Below are positions 17,919 through 26,388 of a stretch of DNA of 52,849 nucleotides, one piece after another. The DNA is taken from assembly GCA_963205105.1 (NCBI GenBank), contig CAUJJW010000185.1, positions 1 through 52,849 on the forward strand. Direction: 5' to 3'. Numbering within the stretch: the first letter of the stretch is position 1; each line of letters opens with the position of its first letter. Source of the stretch: Verrucomicrobiota bacterium. GTDB lineage: Bacteria; Verrucomicrobiota; Verrucomicrobiia; Limisphaerales; CAIMTB01. The notes beneath the pieces were generated by a model. That model saw only the letters and a program-made list of their open reading frames with translations, did not search any database and was not told where the DNA came from. A program made the translations under genes and the position numbers.

Positions 17919-19805
17919 TCACCACCAGAGATGGAGGCGGAGGAAATCGATGGTGCGATGTGTGAGCACCCAGATCAGGCGACGGCGTCCCGCCTCCAGT
18001 TTGGCGATGCCCTGCATGCCGGGCCGAAACCAGGCCTCGGGCACCTGGCCAAGTTCACACCGATACAGGAACACGTTGCCCGCCTGGCGCGGGACGGCTG
18101 CCGGCTCGAGCATGCGCCCGGCGACGGGGAACTTGAGGCCGGGCTGACTGAGGAACGCGATCTCGCCACGATCCGATCCGGACAGCTCATGAACATCGCG
18201 TTCGGGCACCTCGGCTTCGATGTAGAGCCGATCGAGGCGTGCGACGCGGAACAGTGGATCTCCTTGGCGGACCGGCTGGCCCAGGCGTTCATGAAAATCA
18301 CCCTCAATCACCACGCCATCGAAGGGACTGCGCATGGATGCCTGTTCGAGCCGATTGCGCAGTTGGGCCAGTCGGGCAGCGGATTGACGCGAAAGCGCCT
18401 CGGCCACCCGCATTTCACCCAGCGCTCCGGCGGCCCGGGCCTTCTCGGTCTCGCGCTGGTAACGCTGCAACTCGGCCGCGGCCGCGGCTTCCTCGAGCAC
18501 AAGGTCGCGGATGTCGAGTTGCAGCAGCGGTTGGCCGTTGGTGACGACGTCGCCGGGCCGGACGAACGCCTGTCCGATATAGCCGTCGAAGGGCACACCG
18601 AGCTGCGCGAGTTGCTCGGCGCGCAGGTAGAAATTGCCTTCGACGCGGTAGGTGATGCGGACCAGGAAGAGGACCAGGACCAGCGCGAAAACGCCCAGAC
18701 CTAGAAGTTTGGCCCAGGTGTGGCGGGGGCCGATGAGAACCGAGGCTCTCTGACGGACCCAGGCACCCAACCGGGCGCCCACCCAACGGTCACGACGTTC
18801 CAAGTCATCCAGCCGTCGGCCGAGCAAATCGAGAACCACCCGGATCTGCTGGGTTTCGGCAGGCTCCAACGCGGAAGCGGCGCGCTCCACGGTGAGGGCG
18901 CCGACCACCTCTTCGCCGGCCCGCAGCAGAAAGGTGGAGATGTTGGGTGCGTGGTGTTGGGTGGAGAATTTTTCGTGTTCCCGGGTGATCCAACCACCGC
19001 TCTCGGCCGGGTGCGTGAGATCCGCGCCTTGATCGACGGCCTCCTCCATGACCGCCTCGAGCGCCTGGGCCAGTTCCATCTGGCGGTTGATGCGTTCGGT
19101 GCGGCTGACCGAGCGAAGCTGAATGCTCGGGCCTCGCATCCACCCCAGACTGACCCTTTCCGCGGCGAAGCGATCCGCCAGGCCACCGCACAAGGCCAGA
19201 CCCGCGGCATAAAACCGCGACTGATCCTGCACAACGGCCAGGGCTTCCAGGGTTTCTCCGAGACGCTGCTGGGAGGCTGCACCATCGCGGGCCTGGCGAA
19301 ATTCCTGGGCCAGGTAAACGGTGTCCTGGACCAGCAGGAGCCGGTCCAGGGAGGCCTTCGCCATGACCTCGGTGGTTTGAGTCAGCAGGCAGATGGCGAT
19401 ACAGGTTTCGGCTGCCGACAGCACGGGCAGGCGCAGGGCGACGACGAAGGCTCCCTGGACACTGAGGCCCCGCACTGCGGTTCCATCACGGGCGGTGATC
19501 GTGGCCAGGGCGACCAACTGGCCGTTGAGCAGGCCGTTGGCGGGACCATCGACGTTCCCGCGCGACCAATCGTGCAGCCGGCCCCACTGCAACGCTTCGG
19601 GAGCGGAAGCATCCGGGGCGGGAACCGGCGCCGGTGTTTCTGCCGCAGGGGCTGGGCGGGTTCCCAGCGCCAGCAGGCAGCGGTCGGCTTGGGCAAGATC
19701 GCCAAGGCTCTCGGCGAGCGGAGGCCAAAGTTCCCGGCTCGGTCCCATGAAATGCCGAAGCTCGGTCAGGCGGGCGATGGGAGAACGTGGAGTCTCGGCA
19801 ATCAT
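17919..19805 (-). CDS. GAF-like / transmembrane / HlyD adaptor fusion
   Basis: 628 residues. A cytoplasmic N-terminal half contains a GAF-like domain at about 185-335 (FYAAGLALCGGLADRF, VVGALTVERAA) preceded by a second, weaker alpha/beta segment with a Pro/Ala-rich insertion at 51-68. A single membrane helix follows (about 365-383, LGLGVFALVLVLFLV). The periplasmic half is a HlyD-family adaptor: first lipoyl half GVPFDGYIGQAFVRPGD (403-419), an alpha hairpin 433-490, second half SPFDGVVIEGDFHERLGQPV, then beta-barrel. A cytoplasmic sensor fused to an export adaptor suggests that a small ligand or partner gates export. It is the first gene of the cluster, with a candidate promoter 25 bp upstream. 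Confidence 0.85.
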   Translation of the reverse strand: MIAETPRSPIARLTELRHFMGPSRELWPPLAESLGDLAQADRCLLALGTRPAPAAETPAPVPAPDASAPEALQWGRLHDWSRGNVDGPANGLLNGQLVALATITARDGTAVRGLSVQGAFVVALRLPVLSAAETCIAICLLTQTTEVMAKASLDRLLLVQDTVYLAQEFRQARDGAASQQRLGETLEALAVVQDQSRFYAAGLALCGGLADRFAAERVSLGWMRGPSIQLRSVSRTERINRQMELAQALEAVMEEAVDQGADLTHPAESGGWITREHEKFSTQHHAPNISTFLLRAGEEVVGALTVERAASALEPAETQQIRVVLDLLGRRLDDLERRDRWVGARLGAWVRQRASVLIGPRHTWAKLLGLGVFALVLVLFLVRITYRVEGNFYLRAEQLAQLGVPFDGYIGQAFVRPGDVVTNGQPLLQLDIRDLVLEEAAAAAELQRYQRETEKARAAGALGEMRVAEALSRQSAARLAQLRNRLEQASMRSPFDGVVIEGDFHERLGQPVRQGDPLFRVARLDRLYIEAEVPERDVHELSGSDRGEIAFLSQPGLKFPVAGRMLEPAAVPRQAGNVFLYRCELGQVPEAWFRPGMQGIAKLEAGRRRLIWVLTHRTIDFLRLHLWW

Positions 19806-19829
19806 GGAATGGGGGCCTGGCAGGGACTG

Positions 19830-19858
19830 GTTGTAGGCGGCGCCTGCGGCTCGTTCAA
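19830..19858 (-). promoter_or_regulatory. Candidate sigma70-type promoter of the export cluster
   Basis: On the minus strand TTGAAC (19853-19858) and TACAAC (19830-19835) are spaced by 17 bp, each four of six to consensus. The start codon of the GAF-HlyD gene lies about 25 bases further on. Confidence 0.35.
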
Positions 19859-19955
19859 GGGTTCTCTCCGCGAAACCTCATGGAAAACCCGCGAAAGGGA
19901 CCCGATGTAGACCCTTGTGCCTGAATTCTTTCGGTTTCTTGCCCCGGATCGCGGC

Positions 19956-20477
19956 TCAGGTTCGAAGCGGGACGGTGTCGCCGGGATCCGGGCCCAGCGC
20001 CGACAAAAGCTCCGACACGGTCATGGGCCCTCCGGGCCACTGGAGTTCCGGGGCAATCTCATGGAGCGGGGCGAGCACGAAGCGTCGCTGGTGGGCTCTC
20101 GGGTGAGGAAGGGTCAGGCGCGGTTGGCTGAGCCGGCGTTGGCCGAACGCGATCAGATCGAGGTCCAGGGGGCGCGGTTCGTTGAGGATTGTTTTGGGAA
20201 TCCTCCCGAAACGACGCTCCACACCCTGCAACAGGTCGAGCAGGGATTCCGGGCTGAGGTCTGGCGGCGGATGGCACAGGCAAACGGCATTGATGAATGG
20301 CGGCGAGTCGGTCGGGCAATCCACCGGGGCCGAACGCCACAAGGAAGAAGCGCCGAAGGGACCGCAGGACAGACGCTCCAGTTCAGCGAGCACCGATCGC
20401 AGCACGGTGACGGAGTCTCCAAGATTCGATCCCAGTGCGACAATCGCGCAACCCGCAGGAAGAGGTCCGACGATCAC
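19956..20477 (-). CDS. folK: 2-amino-4-hydroxy-6-hydroxymethyldihydropteridine pyrophosphokinase
   Basis: 173 residues. Transfers pyrophosphate from ATP to 6-hydroxymethyl-dihydropterin in folate synthesis. The family signatures are clear: IVALGSNLGDS at the start, SSLWRSAPVDCPTDSPPFINAV in the substrate loop, and RPLDLDLIAFG with the metal-binding Asp pair, followed by LPHPRAHQRRFVLAPLHEIAPE. GTG at 20477 is chosen as start because it forms GTGA with the TGA stop of the upstream gene, a 4-bp overlap typical of translational coupling, and gives normal family length; the frame itself opens to 20597. A cytoplasmic enzyme. Confidence 0.92.
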   Translation of the reverse strand: MIVGPLPAGCAIVALGSNLGDSVTVLRSVLAELERLSCGPFGASSLWRSAPVDCPTDSPPFINAVCLCHPPPDLSPESLLDLLQGVERRFGRIPKTILNEPRPLDLDLIAFGQRRLSQPRLTLPHPRAHQRRFVLAPLHEIAPELQWPGGPMTVSELLSALGPDPGDTVPLRT

Positions 20478-21847
20478 GGAGTTGGAAGTGTTCGAATCTC
20501 GGGTTCGAGTTCTGGCGAAACGGCTGGCAAAGGCGGGAGAAAAATTTCCTCGCCGGTTTCGCCGAGGTCCGCGGGGTCCGTCAGTTCCCCGATCCAACCG
20601 CCGCCCTGGCGCTGATAATCGTCGAGCAAAGGTTCTCCCAGGACATCGATGATGGCGGCTTGGGTTTCGAGCCGGATGGCATCCAGGGCGCGCATCTTCT
20701 GCTCGGCAGTGAGCAGAGGGTTTTCACGGATCCGGGTTGCCTGGGTTTCTACCTCCCCCCGCATGCTCCAGACCTGATTGGCCAAATCCGTGGGCATCGC
20801 GTGGTCCTTGGTCAGGGAAAACAGGGTCTGGTAGTCGGGATCGTTGGACCGCTCAAAATCGGCGTAGCGCTTGTCGCCGAGCAATTCGCGGATCCGTGCC
20901 TCTTGTTCGATGGCGGAGGCTTCCTGTTTCTCCAACGCCTGGGGATCGGTTCCGGAGGCCTGCAAATCCCGCAGCCTGCTCTGGGTTTCCACGAACTCCC
21001 GTTCGATTTTGAACAATTGCTCGAACTCCTCTCGGGACGCGCCAAAGCCTCGAAGCCGGTCGCGAAGTTCGTTGGCCAAAGGACTCGAACGCAGTTCGTA
21101 CTCCTCCCGTTCCTGGGAGGTGAGCACCTTACCCACCGCGTCTTCGAGCGCCTTGTCCGCAGCCTGGTGCAAACGCAGGGACTCGGCTTCGTCGGTGGAC
21201 TGCGCGGCGACCTCGTGGGCCCGACGCCATTGGGTGGTAGCCTCCGCCATGGACTGGCGCTTTTCCGGGCTGAGAAAACGGAGATCCCGATCCTGCATGG
21301 CCTCTTCCACTTCCTCGGCAAACTCGGCCTGGATCGAAGATTCCCCAAGCAAGGTGTGGATGAGGCGCTTCCGTTCAAGCTCCAAGGCATCCCGCTGTTC
21401 CTGAAACACCTGCTCGGCCTTGGCCGAAGCGTCGTTTTCCGGGACTTCGTCCGGGTGCAGCCAGAACTTCCAGTCGAGCTGGGGACTGTTCAGGGCCCGG
21501 CGGCGGCCGGCGTAGAGCTTGTTCACGTCCGCCAGGATGATGTCGCGGATGGTTTCCTCGGGGCACCCGATTTCACGAAGATTGGCGATGTAGGTTGGGT
21601 AGTCCGGGGATTCGATGGAGCGCCAGTCCAGGGGCCGCACCTCGGTCCGGAGATGGATGGGGGGCAACGAATGAAGGCGAAGCCTCAGGGGACGTTGATT
21701 GGTGGCCCCCGGAATCTCCGTGACCGGTGTGGCAGCAGCCTCCAGCAGGAGGCGCACGGCGCGCAGTTGCCGGGCTTGGATGAAGGCCAGGGCGACCAAA
21801 CCCACCACGGCACCGGTGAGAGCCGCGATAATCAATCGGACGCGCAT
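20474..21847 (-). CDS. Membrane-anchored helical protein of unknown function
   Basis: About 457 residues from ATG at 21847; the frame opens to 21943 but that would overlap the MATE gene. It begins with one membrane helix (LIIAALTGAVVGLVALAFI). A conserved-looking segment follows (DYPTYIANLREIGCPEETIR, then DIILADVNKLY), after which nearly the whole protein is charged helix rich in Glu, Gln and Arg with several LRDRLRGFGAS-type turns. Near the C-terminus MRALDAIRLETQAAIIDVLG is followed by an acidic, Gly-rich tail. I recall similar proteins only as hypotheticals in Verrucomicrobia. It is probably periplasmic on a membrane stalk. It sits between a MATE exporter (34 bp upstream) and folK, with which it overlaps. 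Confidence 0.8.
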   Translation of the reverse strand: MRVRLIIAALTGAVVGLVALAFIQARQLRAVRLLLEAAATPVTEIPGATNQRPLRLRLHSLPPIHLRTEVRPLDWRSIESPDYPTYIANLREIGCPEETIRDIILADVNKLYAGRRRALNSPQLDWKFWLHPDEVPENDASAKAEQVFQEQRDALELERKRLIHTLLGESSIQAEFAEEVEEAMQDRDLRFLSPEKRQSMAEATTQWRRAHEVAAQSTDEAESLRLHQAADKALEDAVGKVLTSQEREEYELRSSPLANELRDRLRGFGASREEFEQLFKIEREFVETQSRLRDLQASGTDPQALEKQEASAIEQEARIRELLGDKRYADFERSNDPDYQTLFSLTKDHAMPTDLANQVWSMRGEVETQATRIRENPLLTAEQKMRALDAIRLETQAAIIDVLGEPLLDDYQRQGGGWIGELTDPADLGETGEEIFLPPLPAVSPELEPEIRTLPTP

Positions 21848-21881
21848 CGACGGGAAGAGGTTAGGCGCGCCAGCGGTGGAA

Positions 21882-23228
21882 TCAACGGGCTTCTCGTTCG
21901 ATCGCCCGAGCGAGCGAGCGCCCGCCGTACCAGGCCGCGGCAATGGCCGCCGTCCAGTTCACCAGGGCAATGCCCCACCAGACGCCTTGAATACCGAGTC
22001 CCGCCGTGAACGCCAGGAAGGGGAACACCATCGCCGGAGCCGCGATCTGCCGGTACAGGCCGATCCAGAGGCCGAAAATCGGCTGCTTCAGGCCCTGCAG
22101 CATGAACACGGTTTGGTACAGGACCACGTAGGACCCCAGGGTGAGCGACGCCACCCGCAGATAGGACCGGCCGGTTTGGATCACCGCTGGATCCTTCGTG
22201 AAAAAGCCCATGAGCGGTCCCGACACCGCGAACAACAGACAACCGCCCAGGAGCATCATCACCAGGCCGTAACGAAGTGCGGTGGTCCAGGCGGCTTGAA
22301 CTCGGTCCAGGCGGCCTGCTCCGAAATTCTGTCCCGACAACGTCAGGGTCGCGATGTTGAGACCGATCGTGGGTAGCAGCACCATTTGTTCGATCCGCGT
22401 GGCGATGCCATACGCGGCGACCCCCTCCGGACTGAACCGGCTCACAAACCAGGTGATCACGAAGATTCCCAGCGCCACCGTCATCATGTTCAGACTCGCC
22501 GGCAGTCCCTGACGCGCGATCTCCCGAAATGCCCGAGCGGAAGGGCGCAGGTCTGCTGCGGTCCATTTTTCGCCCACGGGGGTTTGGCGCAGTCGATGCA
22601 ACACATAGACCGCACCACCCGCCGTGATGAGAACCGTGGAGAGCGCGATGCCGGCGATGCCCATCGCGGGTAGGCCTGCTCCGCCGTACAAAAACCACGG
22701 ATCCAGCAGCACATTCAGCAGGCAACCCACGATCAGGGCGTTCCGGAAGGTTTTTGTATCACCCTGGGCTTGGAGCCCGCCATTCAGCACGGATTGCAGG
22801 AGAAAGAAAACCGACCCACCGAGGATCATGTTCATGTAGGCCAGCGACAGATCGAGGTAGGCTTCCTGGGCGCCGAGAAGGCGAAACAGGGCGGGTGCGA
22901 TGGTCCAACCCACCGCCAAAAGCACCAGTCCGACGACGACCGCCAGAAGTCCGGCCTGAGCGGCATAATGGCGGGCGCCAGCCAGATCCTTCGCTCCAAG
23001 GGAATTGGCAATGAGCGCGGTTGCTCCCTGGGACAAGCCGCTGCCCGTGGCAATGAGGATGAAGAACACCGGGAACGAGATCGACAACGCCGCCTGGGCT
23101 TCGGTGGAAATGCGACCCGCCCACCAGGTGTCGACCACGTTGAAGAGCGTGTTGAAGACGAACCCGACCGAGGCGGGAACGGCAAGATCGCGAACCAGGC
23201 GCGGGATCGGGTCGGTGGTTAGGTTCAT
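21882..23228 (-). CDS. MATE family efflux transporter
   Basis: About 448 residues with twelve predicted membrane helices in two halves of six. Multidrug and toxin extrusion proteins exchange cationic compounds for Na+ or H+ across the inner membrane. The start region reads IPRLVRDLAVPASVGFVFNT, the characteristic VVDTWWAGR element ends helix 1, and SGLSQGATALIANSLGA and the second-half SGQNFGAGRLDRV repeat are typical of the family. ATG at 23228 is chosen because the extra 13 residues of the longest frame do not match family starts; GGAAG lies just upstream. The substrate cannot be told from sequence. It is first in a gene string with the helical protein and folK, and divergent from cstA across 130 bp. 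Confidence 0.92.
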   Translation of the reverse strand: MNLTTDPIPRLVRDLAVPASVGFVFNTLFNVVDTWWAGRISTEAQAALSISFPVFFILIATGSGLSQGATALIANSLGAKDLAGARHYAAQAGLLAVVVGLVLLAVGWTIAPALFRLLGAQEAYLDLSLAYMNMILGGSVFFLLQSVLNGGLQAQGDTKTFRNALIVGCLLNVLLDPWFLYGGAGLPAMGIAGIALSTVLITAGGAVYVLHRLRQTPVGEKWTAADLRPSARAFREIARQGLPASLNMMTVALGIFVITWFVSRFSPEGVAAYGIATRIEQMVLLPTIGLNIATLTLSGQNFGAGRLDRVQAAWTTALRYGLVMMLLGGCLLFAVSGPLMGFFTKDPAVIQTGRSYLRVASLTLGSYVVLYQTVFMLQGLKQPIFGLWIGLYRQIAAPAMVFPFLAFTAGLGIQGVWWGIALVNWTAAIAAAWYGGRSLARAIEREAR

Positions 23229-23358
23229 GCTTCCGTCGGCACAGACGCTGGGCTGAAACCGTCCCACTGGGAACCCAGAATCCGCAGGGTCGCCAGCAGG
23301 TTGACGCTTGGTCCGCGCGCGGTCGGAACGCTAGGGTCTCCGCGATCCGACGACTCTG

Positions 23359-25839
23359 ATGAAAAAGCCCCTGTTGATAGGCATTTGGTTCGCGGTGGTG
23401 CTCCTGGGGGTGTGGGCTTACGTGACCCTGGCCACTCACCGCCATGAGCCCATCAATTCATCGACGCTCCTGATTGCCGCGATTTGCAGCTACGCGATCG
23501 GGTATCGGTTCTATTCCAAGTGGGTGGCGGCGCGGGTGCTGACCTTGAACGACCGGCGGGCCACGCCGTGCGAGGTTCACGAGGACGGCAAGGACTTCGT
23601 GAAGACGAATCCCTGGATCGTGTTTGGTCACCATTTTGCCGCGATCTCGGGGCCAGGGCCCTTGGTGGGACCGGTGCTGGCGGCCCAGTTCGGTTACCTC
23701 CCTGGATCGCTTTGGATCCTCGTGGGCGTGGTGTTGGGAGGGGCGGTCCAGGATATGGTAATTCTGTTTCCGTCACTGAGACTCGACGGAAAGTCCCTGG
23801 CACAAATCGTGAAGGAGGAACTGAACTCGCTGGCCGGCGCCGTGGGCCTCGTGGCGATCCTCGCCATCATGATCATCCTGTTGGCGGTACTGGCCCTCGT
23901 CGTGGTCAATGCACTTGCCGAGAGTCCCTGGGGCGTCTTCACCGTGGGCGCCACCATCCCGATCGCGATGTTCATGGGTGGCTACCTTCGGTTCCTTCGC
24001 GTGGGCAAGGTTCTGGAAGTGTCGGTCATCGGCGTGATCCTGCTGCTGATGGCGGTCTGGGGCGGGCAGTTCGTCCATGCGCAGCCCGAATGGGCCCGGT
24101 TCTTTCGGCTCCCCGCGGAACCTCTGGCCTGGGCCGTCATCGTCTACGGATTTGCGGCAAGCGTGCTGCCGGTTTGGCTGCTGCTCGCACCCCGCGATTA
24201 TCTCAGCACCTTCATGAAACTCGGGACGATCGTGGCCCTGGCCGTGGGGACCCTCCTGGTGTTGCCCGATCTCCGAATGCCCGCCGTCAGCCGCTTCGTG
24301 GACGGATCCGGCCTGGTGGTTCCCGGCGGAGTCTTCCCCTTTTGCTTCATCACCATCGCGTGCGGCGCGATCTCCGGGTTTCACACCCTGATCGCCAGCG
24401 GAATCACGCCCAAGATCATCACACGCGAGGGCTTGGTGCGACCGATCGGCTACGGTGCCATGCTGCTGGAATCCCTGGTGGCAATCATGGCCATGATCGC
24501 CGCCTGCACCCTGGATCCCGGGGTTTACCTGGCCATGAACGTCAAGGGGGCCGGAGCCAACCCCGCGGCGGTGGAAGCGGACACCGTTTCCCGGATCGAC
24601 AAGAGCGGGTTCACCGCCCTCGTACCGGACCCCAGCCGCCCGGGAAGCTTCCGGGAGCAGGCCGTGACGGTGTCCACCGAAACCATGCACGGGCTCGCGG
24701 AACAAATGGGGGAACACACCCTGTTTGGTCGGACGGGTGGAGCCGCCACGCTGGCGGTGGGCATGGCGATGATTTTTGCCAAACTCACCCAGGGTCGGTG
24801 GCTGGACCTTTGGTACCACTTCGCGCTGATGTTTGAGGCCCTGTTCATCCTGACCACTCTCGACGCCGGCACCCGGGTGGGGCGCTACCTCATCCAGGAC
24901 GCCATTCGGCAGTTCTCCCCGCGGCTTGGGGACACTCGAAGCATTCCGGCCAATCTGCTCGCGAGTCTCCTGATTGTGGCCGGCTGGGGTTGGTTTCTGA
25001 TCAAGGGCGTTCGCGATCCCGAGGGAGGGATACGCGCGCTTTGGCCGATCTTTGGCATCGCCAACCAACTCCTCGCCAGTATCGCCCTTTGCCTGGCGAC
25101 CACGCTGCTGCTGAAAATGCATCTTCGGCCGGCGGAGCAGGGAGCCCAGCGAGTGGCGGGCCGCCCCTCGCTAGCGTTGCTGACCCTTCTGCCGTTGGTC
25201 TGGCTGCTGAGCGTCACGGTGACGGCGGGTTTGCAAAAGATCTTCCACCCGAGTCCGCGCATCGGGTTCATGGCCGCCGCACGGGCTGCCGCCGATCAGC
25301 GTCCCGCCCTGGAACTGATGGTCGAAAAGGCGCGAACCGCCGGCGATGCCGCGGCCTTGTCGGCGGCCGAAAAGGCGCTCCGCGGAAACCGTGTCTCGGA
25401 GAGCAACAACCGGGTGGATGCGGTCGTGACCGGGTTCTTCCTGGCCATGGTGGGATTGATCCTCGGCTTGAGCATTCGTGAGTGGTGGATGCTCCTGGTC
25501 CGTCGCAAACCGGTTCGACTTCACGAAACCGAACCCGTGTGGCTGCCCGAATACAAACTGGCGGCGGCCCGCCCGTTGAATCTTGCCGGTTGGATCGCAC
25601 TGGGGCTGGCCTTGGCTCGTGAACTGACGGGAGAGGCCGCCTACCAACGAGCACGGGACGAGGCCGCCCAGGTCTGCGTTTGCCCGCGACTCCTTCCTCC
25701 GGAGTCCCTCGCCTCAGCGGGGCAGGGACCTTTGCCGGGGGGCGAATCTCTGACGGAAACACAAGCCCGGGCACGCGACCGTGCGATCTGGGTGCAGAGC
25801 CTGGACGAGCGTTACCGCAACCTGCGCCGCTGCTGCTGA
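23359..25839 (+). CDS. cstA: Carbon starvation protein A family transporter
   Basis: 826 residues, longer than E. coli CstA (701). An inner-membrane peptide or pyruvate transporter of the CstA family with about sixteen or more membrane helices. Signatures include the first helix IGIWFAVVLLGVWAY, NPWIVFGHHFAAISGPGPLVGPVLAAQ, GGAVQDMVILFPSLR, CGAISGFHTLIASGITPK, GYGAMLLESLVAIMA and FGIANQLLASIAL. The last 65 residues form a soluble, Cys-containing tail (VCVCPRLL near the start, RRCC at the end) that I do not know from other CstA proteins. CstA in other bacteria is induced by carbon starvation and takes up peptides or pyruvate. It ends 5 bp from a convergent small gene. Confidence 0.95.
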   Translation: MKKPLLIGIWFAVVLLGVWAYVTLATHRHEPINSSTLLIAAICSYAIGYRFYSKWVAARVLTLNDRRATPCEVHEDGKDFVKTNPWIVFGHHFAAISGPGPLVGPVLAAQFGYLPGSLWILVGVVLGGAVQDMVILFPSLRLDGKSLAQIVKEELNSLAGAVGLVAILAIMIILLAVLALVVVNALAESPWGVFTVGATIPIAMFMGGYLRFLRVGKVLEVSVIGVILLLMAVWGGQFVHAQPEWARFFRLPAEPLAWAVIVYGFAASVLPVWLLLAPRDYLSTFMKLGTIVALAVGTLLVLPDLRMPAVSRFVDGSGLVVPGGVFPFCFITIACGAISGFHTLIASGITPKIITREGLVRPIGYGAMLLESLVAIMAMIAACTLDPGVYLAMNVKGAGANPAAVEADTVSRIDKSGFTALVPDPSRPGSFREQAVTVSTETMHGLAEQMGEHTLFGRTGGAATLAVGMAMIFAKLTQGRWLDLWYHFALMFEALFILTTLDAGTRVGRYLIQDAIRQFSPRLGDTRSIPANLLASLLIVAGWGWFLIKGVRDPEGGIRALWPIFGIANQLLASIALCLATTLLLKMHLRPAEQGAQRVAGRPSLALLTLLPLVWLLSVTVTAGLQKIFHPSPRIGFMAAARAAADQRPALELMVEKARTAGDAAALSAAEKALRGNRVSESNNRVDAVVTGFFLAMVGLILGLSIREWWMLLVRRKPVRLHETEPVWLPEYKLAAARPLNLAGWIALGLALARELTGEAAYQRARDEAAQVCVCPRLLPPESLASAGQGPLPGGESLTETQARARDRAIWVQSLDERYRNLRRCC

Positions 25840-25844
25840 CAGCG

Positions 25845-26201
25845 TCAGGCGGCTCGCACCGCGCTGGCGGCGGCGCCGGTGCCTCGCAGCACTCGTTCGC
25901 GGGCGTTGGTGATGGCGGTCGAGCCGGTTTCGAGGCGGTGGCCTGAGGCATTGTGCGCAGCCTCAACTCGGGCTTCCCTGCCTTGGGCACAGATCCAGGT
26001 GTGGGCCTGGTCGGCCAGCTTGGCGACCACCAGAAGATCATCGCGACCGAAGGAATCCGAGGTTCGCCAGTGTTCCGCGTCGCGGTAACTGCGGGAGAAG
26101 GTGACGTTGAAACGGACGCTGCCCTCGGTCTCGTTGCGCCAGACGGCTGCTTTGATGTTGCCGATGCGCAGCTCGTTCGCCGGTTTGTTGGGAGTGTTCA
26201 T
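25845..26201 (-). CDS. Small conserved hypothetical protein
   Basis: About 118 residues from ATG at 26201. The first 70 residues form a compact beta-rich domain (LRIGNIKAAVWRNETEGSV, FNVTFSRSYRD, WRTSDSFGRDDLLVVAKLAD, QAHTWI). I know this pattern from small uncharacterised proteins of Planctomycetes and Verrucomicrobia, where the sequence often ends near QAHTWI; the 50-residue Ala-rich tail here is less conserved-looking. The fold resembles single-strand or transcription-coactivator type beta proteins, but I make no functional claim. Its promoter region holds an inverted repeat, CGTAAG (26232-26237) and CTTACG (26251-26256). Confidence 0.75.
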   Translation of the reverse strand: MNTPNKPANELRIGNIKAAVWRNETEGSVRFNVTFSRSYRDAEHWRTSDSFGRDDLLVVAKLADQAHTWICAQGREARVEAAHNASGHRLETGSTAITNARERVLRGTGAAASAVRAA

Positions 26202-26354
26202 GATGGAACAATGAAGTGCTCCACCTGATAACGTAAGAGGCCGGCGAAATCTTACGGACAATTTCGCGCGGAATCAGGAGGCAGGGCCGCTGTGCACGGA
26301 CATGCCGGGCAACAGGGGTGACGGATCGGGGCGCAGGGCAGTGCAACCGGATTG

Positions 26355-26387
26355 CCCCACCGTGCGAGGCTGCGAGCCAGGGTGGGG
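26355..26387. terminator. Two-part hairpin downstream of the metallophosphoesterase
   Basis: Outer stem CCCCACC (26355-26361) with GGTGGGG (26381-26387), inner stem GGCT/AGCC around GCG. It lies immediately after the stop of the minus-strand phosphoesterase. There is no T-tract, so a terminator role is uncertain. Confidence 0.35.
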
Positions 26388-26388
26388 T

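Noticed and set aside
16863..18704. 613-codon plus-strand open frame
   Set aside because: Spans antisense across two well-supported export-cluster genes; low-complexity composition.
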